Shown: positions 56,478-64,000 of the stretch, piece by piece | Position numbering within the stretch: the stretch's first letter is position 1 | How the letters are laid out: each line of letters begins with the position of its first letter | The notes under the pieces: generated by a model | Told to the model about the DNA's origin: nothing | Database searches by the model: none | The model's input: only the letters and a program-made list of their open reading frames with translations | Assembly (NCBI GenBank): GCA_947498705.1 | Contig: CANMLW010000011.1 | Span: 62,001 to 126,000 of the forward strand | Reading direction: 5' to 3' | Source: an uncultured Aquimarina sp. | GTDB taxonomy: Bacteria > Bacteroidota > Bacteroidia > Flavobacteriales > Flavobacteriaceae | Length of the DNA: 64,000 nt | Position numbers and translations under genes: made by a program

Positions 56478-56987
56478 ATGAAAGCAATACATATTTTTAT
56501 CACTTTACTATTGTTTATTGCTACTCAAAACGCAGTATCTCAATTACAAATTAACTCTTTTACAACAATAGAAGAGAAAATGAAAACAATCGCTAAACCC
56601 ATAGTAGTTTTTATTCATACAGATTGGTGCGTATATTGCAAAAATATGAAGAATACGACTTTCAATGATCCAGAGGTTATTGAAAAACTTAACAACGATT
56701 TTTATTTTATCTCATTCAATGCAGAATCTCGTGAGAGCATAGATTTTTTAAATCATACTTTTCATTTCGAGTCCAATGGCCATCGTACAGGTGTTCATTC
56801 ATTAGCAAAAGAACTTGCAACCGTTAATAACAAAATAGCATATCCTACCACAACAATATTAAATCAGGATTATGAAGTTATTCTTCAATACCAATCCTTT
56901 TTAAGTGCAAAAGACCTCAACATAATTTTAGAAAAAATATCACAAAACAATGAAAAACACACTACTAATTTGCATTCTACTTTTTAG
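56478..56987 (+). CDS. Periplasmic thioredoxin-like protein
   Basis: 169 residues with a signal peptide (ITLLLFIATQNAVSQ). The thioredoxin-fold active site is Cys51 and Cys54 in IHTDWCVYCKNM, of the thioredoxin/DUF255-like type with KAxKPI(V)VFIH context. The cis-Pro lies in AYPTTTILN. It starts 4 bases after the receptor gene and its 3' end overlaps the next gene by 38 bases. It probably handles thiols of the receptor plug or of the metal-binding lipoprotein in the periplasm. Confidence 0.85.
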   Translation: MKAIHIFITLLLFIATQNAVSQLQINSFTTIEEKMKTIAKPIVVFIHTDWCVYCKNMKNTTFNDPEVIEKLNNDFYFISFNAESRESIDFLNHTFHFESNGHRTGVHSLAKELATVNNKIAYPTTTILNQDYEVILQYQSFLSAKDLNIILEKISQNNEKHTTNLHSTF

Positions 56988-57858
56988 TTTTTTCTCTTGT
57001 AAAAAAGAAGTAAAAACTAAAAACCAAAAACTTAATGTAGTTACTACCACCTCTATGATTACTGATCTGGTTAAAAATATTGGTAGAGACGCCATCGAAA
57101 TCCAGGGATTAATGGGTAGTGGTGTTGATCCACATTTATATAAGGCCAGTGAGGGAGATGTTTCTAAATTGGTAAATGCAGATGTCATTTTTTACAATGG
57201 TTTACATCTGGAAGGAAAATTAGTAGAGATTTTTGAAAAAATGCAGCACAGTAAAACCATAGCAATTGGAGAAAGTCTGGATAAAAATATCTTGATTGGA
57301 TCTGATTATTTTGCATCCAACTACGATCCTCACATTTGGTTTGATATTAGGAACTGGAAAACTGTTACTCAATTTGTAATTCAAAAATTAAAAGAACTAG
57401 ATCCAAAAAATAGTACTGTATTTGAAACCAATGGAAAAGCTTACTTAGAACAGCTAACCACTTTAGAATCTAAACTTAATCAAACAGTAGCTACTTTACC
57501 TACAGAAAAGCGAATTTTGGTTACCGCCCATGATGCATTTAGTTACTTTGGTGAAGCTTACGATTTTAATGTAGTTGGACTACAAGGTTTATCTACTGCA
57601 ACCGAAGCAGGAGTGCAAGACGTACAAAAATTAGCTAATTTTATTATAGAGAAAAAGGTAAAAGCTATTTTTGTAGAAAGTTCTGTCCCTAAAAGAACCA
57701 TAGAAGCCTTACAAGCTGCAGTAAAATCTAAAGGGCATGAAGTAACTATTGGAGGAACCTTATTTTCTGATGCCTTGGGGAATACAGGAACCAGTGAAGG
57801 AACGTACATAGGGATGTTTGAATATAATGTAAACACCATCATAAATGCTTTGAAATAG
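56950..57858 (+). CDS. Metal ABC transporter substrate-binding lipoprotein, TroA-like
   Basis: 302 residues. Lipobox FFSC at Cys17. The A-I cluster metal-binding fold has candidate ligands His62 (DPHLY), His128 (DPHIW), His194 (VTAHDAF) and Asp274 (FSDALG), the His-His-His-Asp set of Treponema TroA (Zn/Mn). GLQGLSTATEAGVQD and VESSVP also match TroA more closely than ZnuA or PsaA. It carries no His-rich loop, arguing against a high-affinity ZnuA. Starts inside the preceding gene (38-base overlap), in another frame. Delivers metal to the ABC permease encoded downstream. Confidence 0.92.
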   Translation: MKNTLLICILLFSFFSCKKEVKTKNQKLNVVTTTSMITDLVKNIGRDAIEIQGLMGSGVDPHLYKASEGDVSKLVNADVIFYNGLHLEGKLVEIFEKMQHSKTIAIGESLDKNILIGSDYFASNYDPHIWFDIRNWKTVTQFVIQKLKELDPKNSTVFETNGKAYLEQLTTLESKLNQTVATLPTEKRILVTAHDAFSYFGEAYDFNVVGLQGLSTATEAGVQDVQKLANFIIEKKVKAIFVESSVPKRTIEALQAAVKSKGHEVTIGGTLFSDALGNTGTSEGTYIGMFEYNVNTIINALK

Positions 57859-57867
57859 TTCTTAGCT

Positions 57868-57888
57868 AGTAGTAATTAGTTATTAGAA
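57868..57888. repeat. Left imperfect inverted repeat flanking the four-helix-bundle gene
   Basis: This 21-base AT-rich arm is an inverted match of the segment at 58273-58293 at 16 of 21 positions. Within it ATTAGTT (57875-57881), with AACTAAT at 57887-57893, is also a small palindrome of the same half-site found at the repressor operator (54131-54156). Confidence 0.4.
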
Positions 57889-57907
57889 CTAATATAAACC
57901 ATTAAAT

Positions 57908-58285
57908 ATGGAAGAAGTAAAATTTAATTTTGAAAATCTGATAGTATACCAAAAATCTTTGGATTTTATTGACCTAGTTTATTATACTCGTGAGAAATTT
58001 CCAAAAATGGAAACTTACATTCTATCATCCCAATATATAAGAGCTGCTAATTCAATTGCTTTAAACATTTCTGAAGGTGCTGGTAATACAAATGCTCAAT
58101 TTAATAGATACCTACAAATTGCTTTAGATTCAACCAGAGAATGTGTCGTTTGTTCTACAATAGCACTTATAAGAAAATATATATCATCAGAACAAAACAA
58201 GCTTGTAAGAAGTCAACTAGCCGAACTCTCAAGAATGATTACGAGTTTACAAAAGCATCTTAAAAATAAGCCTTCTAACTACTAA
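57908..58285 (+). CDS. Four-helix bundle protein (23S rRNA intervening-sequence protein family)
   Basis: 125 residues, all helical. [20 protein letters not shown], then [20 protein letters not shown] and [20 protein letters not shown] are the family landmarks. The family was found in intervening sequences of 23S rRNA genes and is related to Avd of diversity-generating retroelements; it binds nucleic acid as a pentamer. Here it interrupts a metal ABC transporter operon, between the binding protein and the ATPase, and is bracketed by imperfect inverted repeats, so it may be a small mobile element. Its stop lies in the right repeat. Confidence 0.9.
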   Translation: MEEVKFNFENLIVYQKSLDFIDLVYYTREKFPKMETYILSSQYIRAANSIALNISEGAGNTNAQFNRYLQIALDSTRECVVCSTIALIRKYISSEQNKLVRSQLAELSRMITSLQKHLKNKPSNY

Positions 58286-58293
58286 AAGCTACT
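58273..58293. repeat. Right imperfect inverted repeat flanking the four-helix-bundle gene
   Basis: Inverted match (16 of 21) to 57868-57888. It covers the last codons of the four-helix-bundle gene and ends 5 bases before the start of the ATPase gene. Confidence 0.4.
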
Positions 58294-58298
58294 TTCTA

Positions 58299-59042
58299 AT
58301 GACTATAGAAAATAAAATCGCAGTCCAAATAGATGACCTTACTGTAGCATATAACTACAAGCCTGTATTATGGGATATTGATCTGGCAATACCAGAAGGG
58401 GTACTTATGGCAATTGTTGGCCCTAACGGAGCTGGTAAATCTACATTAATCAAATCGATTCTGGATATCATTAATCCTATCGCTGGTAGTGTTCAGATTT
58501 ATGGCAAACCTTACAAAAAACAACGATCTCTTGTAGCCTATGTACCTCAAAAAGGAAGTGTAGACTGGGATTTTCCTACTACCGCACTAGATGTAGTTAT
58601 GATGGGCACTTATGGTAGTCTTGGCTGGATCAAGAGACCTGGCCAAAAAGAAAAAAAAGCTTCATTAGAAGCATTAGAAAAAGTAGGAATGCTCGCTTTC
58701 AAGAACAGACAGATTAGTCAACTTTCAGGAGGGCAACAACAACGTATTTTTCTTGCTAGAGCATTGGTACAGAATGCATCTATCTATTTTATGGATGAAC
58801 CCTTTCAAGGAGTTGATGCCACTACAGAGAAGGCAATTATAAATATATTAAAAGAACTTAGAAAAGCAGGAAAAACACTTATTGTAGTACACCACGACTT
58901 GCAAACCGTACCAGAATATTTTGACTGGGTAACCTTTCTTAATGTAAAAAAAATTGCTACGGGACCTGTAAAAGATATTTTTAATGATAATAACTTAACC
59001 AAAACCTACGGAATCAATTACAAAGTAAGTGTACAGGAATAG
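58299..59042 (+). CDS. Metal ABC transporter ATP-binding protein
   Basis: 247 residues. Walker [11 protein letters not shown] (about 45-54), signature [10 protein letters not shown], Walker [13 protein letters not shown], and the H-loop [16 protein letters not shown] before the Q-loop is typical of Mn/Zn/Fe (TroB/MntB/ZnuC) ATPases. It couples ATP use to metal import by the two permeases encoded next. Follows the four-helix-bundle gene by 13 bases. Confidence 0.96.
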   Translation: MTIENKIAVQIDDLTVAYNYKPVLWDIDLAIPEGVLMAIVGPNGAGKSTLIKSILDIINPIAGSVQIYGKPYKKQRSLVAYVPQKGSVDWDFPTTALDVVMMGTYGSLGWIKRPGQKEKKASLEALEKVGMLAFKNRQISQLSGGQQQRIFLARALVQNASIYFMDEPFQGVDATTEKAIINILKELRKAGKTLIVVHHDLQTVPEYFDWVTFLNVKKIATGPVKDIFNDNNLTKTYGINYKVSVQE

Positions 59043-59066
59043 ATAATAGTATATAGTAAACAATTT

Positions 59067-60194
59067 ATGAACCTAAATGAATACATAGAGCTCGTCTTTA
59101 CAGACTATACCCTTAGAACAATAACGTTAGGTACCGCTATTCTTGGTGCTATATGTGGTATGTTAGGTAGCTTTGCAGTATTACGAAAACAGAGTTTATT
59201 GGGTGATGCTATTTCTCATGCTGCTTTACCCGGGATTGCTATTGCCTTTTTAATAATTGGCACAAAAAACAGCTCAATCTTTTTATTGGGCGCATTAGTT
59301 AGTGGCCTTATCGGCACTTTTTGGATTCGAGGAATAACACGTAAAACACATCTAAAATCGGATACCGCTTTAGGGTTGATCTTATCATTATTCTTTGGTT
59401 TTGGCATGTTGTTATTAACCTATATTCAGAAAATGCCTAATGCCAATCAAGCGGGACTAGAAAGTTATCTTTTTGGACAAGCGGCTACACTTCTGGAGAG
59501 TGATGTATGGCTGATGGTAATCGTTACATCAATTAGTCTTATCATATTATTATTATTCTGGAAAGAACTGAAACTGTTATTGTTTGATGCAGATTATACC
59601 AAAACGCTAGGTTTTAATACCAGATCTTTAGACATTCTTATTACTACATTTATTGTGATTGCTATTGTTTTGGGACTACAAACCGTAGGAGTAGTTCTTA
59701 TGAGTGCTATGCTTCTTGCTCCTGCGGCAGCAGCAAGGCAATGGACAAACAACTTGGCAGTAATGGTTATTCTGGCAGCAATATTTGGTGCTTTTTCTGG
59801 GGTAATAGGAACCGCCATTAGTGCTAGTCATAACAATTTATCTACTGGCCCGGTCATCGTATTGGTAGCCGGAGTATTTGTATTGATTTCTTTTATTTTT
59901 TCTCCTGGACGCGGATTATTATTTAGAGAAATACGTTTTAGAAAAAACCGAAACGATCTTCAGCTACACAAGACATTATCATTTATGTATAATATCGCTA
60001 GTACTCATGATGATATTTCACATCCGCATGCCATTAAAATATTAAATAACTTTCAGGGTTTTACCAGAAAGTCTCTTCAAAAACTAGAAGATAAAGAATA
60101 TATAAAGGTGCAAGGCAATATGTGGCATATGACACCATCTGGATACAATACCGCTGCCAACCTTTACAACCAACTTATTAAAGAAGAAGAATGA
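59067..60194 (+). CDS. Metal ABC transporter permease with C-terminal winged-helix-like tail
   Basis: 375 residues. About eight or nine membrane segments of the ABC-3 family fill residues 1-285 (GSFAVLRKQSLLGDAISHAALPG near the N-terminus is the family motif, here shown in part). The last about 90 residues (TLSFMYNIASTHDD, FTRKSLQKLEDKEYIKVQGN, HMTPSGYNTAANLY) look like a winged helix resembling DtxR DNA-binding domains, facing the cytosol. Such extended permeases are known in other phyla. It may sense metal or regulate transport. ATGA overlap with the next permease. Confidence 0.93.
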   Translation: MNLNEYIELVFTDYTLRTITLGTAILGAICGMLGSFAVLRKQSLLGDAISHAALPGIAIAFLIIGTKNSSIFLLGALVSGLIGTFWIRGITRKTHLKSDTALGLILSLFFGFGMLLLTYIQKMPNANQAGLESYLFGQAATLLESDVWLMVIVTSISLIILLLFWKELKLLLFDADYTKTLGFNTRSLDILITTFIVIAIVLGLQTVGVVLMSAMLLAPAAAARQWTNNLAVMVILAAIFGAFSGVIGTAISASHNNLSTGPVIVLVAGVFVLISFIFSPGRGLLFREIRFRKNRNDLQLHKTLSFMYNIASTHDDISHPHAIKILNNFQGFTRKSLQKLEDKEYIKVQGNMWHMTPSGYNTAANLYNQLIKEEE

Positions 60195-61354
60195 ACGGTG
60201 CGCAAATAGAAATACAATTAATTGCAAGTATGGTGGCTATCGCTTGTGCGATACCGGGCACTTTTCTTGTATTACGTAAAATGGCCTTGATCACAGATGC
60301 AATTAGTCACTCGATTTTACCTGGTATTGTGATTGGTTTTTTTATTACTCATGATATATCTTCTCCTTTACTTATTATTCTTGCTGCCGCTAGTGGTGTA
60401 TTAACAGTTGTACTCGTAGAATTTATTCAAAAAACAGGACTCGTAAAAGAAGATACTGCCATAGGCCTTGTTTTTCCTGCATTATTTAGTATTGGTATTA
60501 TTATGATTTCCAGAAATGCCAATGATGTACATTTGGATGTAGACGCAGTTTTGTTGGGTGAGCTTGCTTTTGCTCCTTTTGACAGGCTAATTATATCTGA
60601 TATGGATTTGGGACCAAAATCATTATGGATTATAGGCACGATTACCATCCTTACCTTAAGTTTACTATTTGCGTTTTTTAAAGAGTTAAAGGTGAGCACT
60701 TTTGATGCTGGATTGGCCTCTGCACTTGGGTTGTCACCAGTTGTTATGCATTATGGATTAATGACTATTTCCTCTATTACAACAGTAGGAGCTTTTGACG
60801 CGGTAGGAGCAATTCTAGTCATAGCCTTAATGATCGCACCTGCTGCAACTGCCTATTTACTAACAAGTGACCTAAAAAAAATGTTGCTGCTTTCTGTTTT
60901 ATTTGGTGTTAGTAGTGCAATTATCGGGTATTGGGTAGCTCATGCACTCGATACTTCTATTTCTGGATCAATGACAACTGTTTTAGGAATCATATTTTTA
61001 CTGGTGTATTTGTTTGCCCCTAGGAAAGGGTTGTTTTCTGTTTTATATAGACAACGACAGCAACGTATCGAAGTTTCTCTACTTACTTTTCTTTTACACT
61101 TAGGGAACCATCGTGATCAAAAAGAAGAGCGTCATGTAAAACATCTTAATGAGCATATCAATTGGCAAAAAGTACAATCCAGATCTGTTCTTGATTTGGC
61201 ACTTAAAAATAATATGATCACTATTGACGATGATATTGTTTCGCTTACCAAAAAAGGAGATAAATTCACCAAAGAAGCAATCGATTATATTATTACTAAT
61301 AAAAATTCTGAAATTGAAAATATGAAAGATCGATTTTTCTTGTTTAGAGGGTAA
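60191..61354 (+). CDS. Second metal ABC transporter permease with cytosolic tail
   Basis: 387 residues, overlapping the first permease by 4 bases (ATGA). ABC-3 membrane domain to about residue 280 (FLVLRKMALITDAISHSILPG, AVGAILVIALMIAPAATAYLL). A cytosolic C-terminal part of about 100 residues follows (SVLDLALKNNMITIDDDIVSLTKKGDKF), also shaped like a winged helix but divergent from its neighbour's. The pair forms the heterodimeric channel, as TroC/TroD do. Ends the operon. Confidence 0.93.
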   Translation: MNGAQIEIQLIASMVAIACAIPGTFLVLRKMALITDAISHSILPGIVIGFFITHDISSPLLIILAAASGVLTVVLVEFIQKTGLVKEDTAIGLVFPALFSIGIIMISRNANDVHLDVDAVLLGELAFAPFDRLIISDMDLGPKSLWIIGTITILTLSLLFAFFKELKVSTFDAGLASALGLSPVVMHYGLMTISSITTVGAFDAVGAILVIALMIAPAATAYLLTSDLKKMLLLSVLFGVSSAIIGYWVAHALDTSISGSMTTVLGIIFLLVYLFAPRKGLFSVLYRQRQQRIEVSLLTFLLHLGNHRDQKEERHVKHLNEHINWQKVQSRSVLDLALKNNMITIDDDIVSLTKKGDKFTKEAIDYIITNKNSEIENMKDRFFLFRG

Positions 61355-61416
61355 TTGTAATTTTCTATTTGATATTCTAAATCACCTTAAGCAACAAGAA
61401 AGTTTTCTTTTACATC

Positions 61417-63639
61417 CTAATAACAATCTATTTTAATTTGTTTTCGATTTTCAAAATAATCCAATGGCTTACCTAACGTATCTTTTGAAATCTTTTCTAA
61501 TACTGCCAGTACAGATCGCTGCATCGCCAAAGAGCCACAAATCATTATTATACCACCCAAGTCAAGTTCTCTAGCTATTAAGTCTGCTTTTTTGAAAATA
61601 GCATCTTGTACATATTCTTTTCTTTCTTCTCTAGAATACGTAATTGTAAAACTTGATAATTGTTTTCCTGAAAACAAATCTTCTACAATATCCTTATACA
61701 ACTCAAACGAGGATCTTTTACGTCCACCCCAAAATAAATGAGTAGGAATATGTTTTTTATTTTGATTCAACATTCCTAAAAAAGGGGCGATACCTGTACC
61801 ATTAGCAATAAGAATAACTGATTTTTTAGTGGATCGGCTATAAAAAGTTGAATCATTAGGAAAGTAAAATTTGGGATTTTTTTTGATAGTAGCTTTAATA
61901 GTATCTCCTTCACTCAATTGATTCAAATACGAAGAGCACACACCTAATTCATGTTTTTTAACACTCAATAAAACATCATTTTTAATTCTTGCTATAGAAT
62001 ATAAACGTTGTGCCTCATCCTCTTCGGGTTGTATAGATAGTAAATCTCCTGATTGGAATTCTACCTTTCTTTTTGGTTTAAATCGAATTAAAAAAGTTTC
62101 ATCTGCATTTAATCTCGAACGCTCCTTTACTTTAAATGATGCTATTTTCGAAACCTCTTCTCTTTTTGATATAGGTTTTAAAATAAGTGAGATTCCAACT
62201 TGATCACTCCACCGCAATACCCATTCCTGAAACACTTCGAAAGATTGATTATCAATTTTACACAAGGGTAATACAGGTCTAAAAAAAGGACGACTATGAA
62301 GTAATGCATCTACTTTTATTGCAAAATGACAGAATTTGGGGTATTGAGATGAACCAAAACCAACTACAGAAAACAGCAATTTTCTATTTGGGTTTATTAA
62401 CATGCTTAATTGTTCAAATTTTCTTGCATTGGTAGTAGGTTCGCCATCTCCATAAGTCGCCGTAAACACTACAATATGTTTTGCGTTTTTAAAATTTTCA
62501 TACGCATTTAAGTCGGTTATAAACACTCGTTGTTTTGCCTTAATAAGTGCATTATAAAACAATCTAGCAAAATCAAATGTACTACCCGTTTCAGAACCTA
62601 CCAAAATAATGTATTCACATTCATCTTTGGTATAACTTACAGAAGGAACCTTTACCCTATTACCAAGTCGCTTAAAGGTCATAACAAACCCAGAGTATAT
62701 AAAAAACAAAATAGAACCACTAGCAATCAATAAAATAATCGACCACAGTATACTACCCTGTCCAGTATGCAACATAAAGCTTAATCTGTTGGTTAAGAGA
62801 ACAAATGGGTAACTTACCTCACTAATAACAGCTCCAGTAAACTGATTTACAAGCAATTCTTTTTCTTTTAATTCTATTTGATAATAATCTTCCTCATCAT
62901 CAGAAAAAGGAAAAGAGATTTTGTTGACATCGGCGAGTGAAATAGTTTCAAAAACAGAAGGTTCATTTTGTATTGACAAAACCTTATCTTTTTTTTCTGA
63001 AGTTACCTTATGTTTGATCCTTGTCGATGGTAATAACGAAAACTTCTCTGCAGAAAGATACACTCCTGTAACCGCAACTATTAAAATTGGTAGAAGTAAC
63101 CATCTTCCTAAAATAACATGATATCGTTGTGCAAAATACTCCTTATGAACTTTTGAAAAAAAACGCTGTATACCCCCTTGTCTTTTTACTATCAAAAAAA
63201 CACCAGTTACTACAATAAAACATAGTAAAAAAGAGATCAATCCAACCAAAAAACGCCCGGTACTTTTCAAAAAAAGTGAACGATGTAGGCTTCTTGCAAA
63301 CTCAAATATTACAGGTTTATTTTTGGGCACCCCTAACTTTACCCCGGTTATAGGATCAACATAAATACGTTCACTATTTCCACCTTTGGTTATCACTGAT
63401 GCCAATACAAAGTTATTAGCATCAATTTCTAAGCTTATTACCTCTTCATATTCATTTCGTAATGCCACTATAGATTGTGATACAGAAGTATCTTCAAGAC
63501 CTTTTATGTTATAAGGTTGAATCGCTTGTGAAATTGGCTCTACTGCAAGGATAACTCCGGTAATCGATGCTATCATTAAAAAAACAGAAGAAGATATAGC
63601 CAATAATAAATGGCTATATCTCCATATTGAAATACTCAT
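61417..63639 (-). CDS. PepSY-flavodoxin-FAD/NAD(P)H membrane reductase
   Basis: 740 residues. About four membrane segments with PepSY-associated TM and PepSY elements (residues 1-330, including IWRYSHLLLAISSSVFLM and HRSLFLKSTGRFLVGL) are followed by a flavodoxin domain (LVGSETGSTFDFARLFYNAL, TATYGDGEPTTNA). A sulfite-reductase/P450-reductase-like FAD and NADPH half follows (RLYSIARI, GVCSSYLNQL, GNGTGIAPFLGML, MICGSLAMQR), ending in IDCY. Electrons would pass from cytosolic NAD(P)H through FAD and FMN to the membrane part and a periplasmic acceptor. Ferric or other metal reduction is a reasonable guess. Convergent with the metal operon. Confidence 0.88.
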   Translation of the reverse strand: MSISIWRYSHLLLAISSSVFLMIASITGVILAVEPISQAIQPYNIKGLEDTSVSQSIVALRNEYEEVISLEIDANNFVLASVITKGGNSERIYVDPITGVKLGVPKNKPVIFEFARSLHRSLFLKSTGRFLVGLISFLLCFIVVTGVFLIVKRQGGIQRFFSKVHKEYFAQRYHVILGRWLLLPILIVAVTGVYLSAEKFSLLPSTRIKHKVTSEKKDKVLSIQNEPSVFETISLADVNKISFPFSDDEEDYYQIELKEKELLVNQFTGAVISEVSYPFVLLTNRLSFMLHTGQGSILWSIILLIASGSILFFIYSGFVMTFKRLGNRVKVPSVSYTKDECEYIILVGSETGSTFDFARLFYNALIKAKQRVFITDLNAYENFKNAKHIVVFTATYGDGEPTTNARKFEQLSMLINPNRKLLFSVVGFGSSQYPKFCHFAIKVDALLHSRPFFRPVLPLCKIDNQSFEVFQEWVLRWSDQVGISLILKPISKREEVSKIASFKVKERSRLNADETFLIRFKPKRKVEFQSGDLLSIQPEEDEAQRLYSIARIKNDVLLSVKKHELGVCSSYLNQLSEGDTIKATIKKNPKFYFPNDSTFYSRSTKKSVILIANGTGIAPFLGMLNQNKKHIPTHLFWGGRKRSSFELYKDIVEDLFSGKQLSSFTITYSREERKEYVQDAIFKKADLIARELDLGGIIMICGSLAMQRSVLAVLEKISKDTLGKPLDYFENRKQIKIDCY

Positions 63640-63652
63640 TACGTGTTTGGTG

Positions 63653-64000
63653 TTATTGAGGCATCATTCGTACATATCGAATAAAACCTTTTCCCTCTTT
63701 CTTACTATTAACAGTTTCTGAAGTAAGTTCGAACTGAACATCATCTTTATAATACTCCTGGTCTTCTACAGCGGTTTCAAAACGAATACTGTAACCTGTA
63801 TTTATTTTATCCTTAGGAATCTTTAGAATGCGAATGGTGCGTTCTCCTCCTTTAACGGTTTCTCCTGAAATTGCATCGATGTTGGGCCTAGTTTTTCCGT
63901 AGAAACTCCACCATTCTGGGATATCATGATACCACTCTTCATCTTGCCCTTGAACATATAATGTTGACTCGTACGTCCCTTCGGCATTTATCAAAGAAAC
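63653..64000 (-). CDS. DUF2271 family periplasmic protein, 5' end missing
   Basis: The frame is open from the stop at 63653 to the window edge, so the start lies beyond. About 116 codons are visible. The features WYHDIPEWWSFYGKTRPNID, AISGETVKGGERTIRI and a hydrophobic C-terminus fit the DUF2271 family, small exported proteins found next to PepSY-containing reductases. It ends 13 bases before the reductase start, so the two form an operon. Its role in the electron transfer system is unknown. Confidence 0.8.
   Translation of the reverse strand, partial: VSLINAEGTYESTLYVQGQDEEWYHDIPEWWSFYGKTRPNIDAISGETVKGGERTIRILKIPKDKINTGYSIRFETAVEDQEYYKDDVQFELTSETVNSKKEGKGFIRYVRMMPQ

Noticed and set aside
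1..64000. CRISPR arrays, insertion sequences, prophage and defence gene clusters
   Set aside because: No regularly spaced repeats, transposase, integrase, Cas, restriction-modification or phage structural genes were seen.

Overview
The window is a stretch of chromosome from a Bacteroidota bacterium, almost certainly a marine Flavobacteriaceae member; an Aquimarina-like genus is only a guess. The base composition is AT-rich. Ribosome-binding sites are weak or absent, as usual in this phylum. Family-level markers are SusC-like TonB receptors with carboxypeptidase-like N-terminal domains, FecI/FecR/STN signalling, DUF4249, type IX secretion C-terminal signals of both type A and type B, bshC, LytS/LytTR pairs, and the gene order rpmB-rpmG-DUF4295-ftsY-rimO. 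No rRNA, tRNA, CRISPR array, phage or insertion sequence was seen.

Layout. 1-9.6 kb: the end of a nucleoid-associated protein gene, a TSUP permease, an uncharacterised protein with kinase-like motifs, an ABC-2 exporter pair, a large type IX-secreted repeat protein and uvrB. 9.7-15 kb: a FecI-type sigma factor, FecR anti-sigma, STN-TonB receptor and DUF4249 lipoprotein, a complete trans-envelope signalling uptake unit. 15-20.1 kb: a TonB receptor divergent from a LytS/LytTR two-component pair and a DUF2306 membrane protein. 20.2-26.8 kb: small Hsp20, a candidate short transcript, TerB-like, DUF1456, methyltransferase, cupin, sucC and Lon-N genes. 26.9-35.5 kb: lysA, DUF3820, DUF922, a five-LysM protein with a periplasmic-binding-like half, guaA, a small secreted protein and bshC. 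35.7-45.1 kb: mostly secreted or envelope proteins: M14 and M3 peptidases, a thrombospondin-3 lipoprotein and a type IX-secreted subtilase. 45.2-53.4 kb: a surface lipoprotein, then rimO, ftsY, DUF4295, rpmG, rpmB, a candidate three-hairpin small RNA, a STAS-like protein, cinA, Hpt, FAH-family and exonuclease genes.

53.4-64 kb is the most coherent functional region, a metal-acquisition locus. A DtxR/MntR-family repressor faces an outer-membrane TonB receptor across only 42 bases that hold repeated TTAGT/ACTAA half-sites. The receptor is followed by a periplasmic thioredoxin-like protein and a TroA-like metal-binding lipoprotein. A four-helix-bundle gene comes next and looks inserted between imperfect inverted repeats. 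An ABC ATPase and two permeases with C-terminal winged-helix-like tails complete the run. A convergent PepSY-flavodoxin-FAD reductase with a DUF2271 partner lies beside it. Together these could carry a transition metal from the outer membrane to the cytosol, with a reductase nearby.

The points most worth a second look are the predicted 80-nt three-hairpin RNA at about 49644-49723, the kinase-like protein at 1830-2900, the four-helix-bundle insertion in the metal operon, the CxxC pair shared by the receptor plug and its thioredoxin-like neighbour, and a tiny ORF with its own promoter-side repeats and terminator at 20793-21045.
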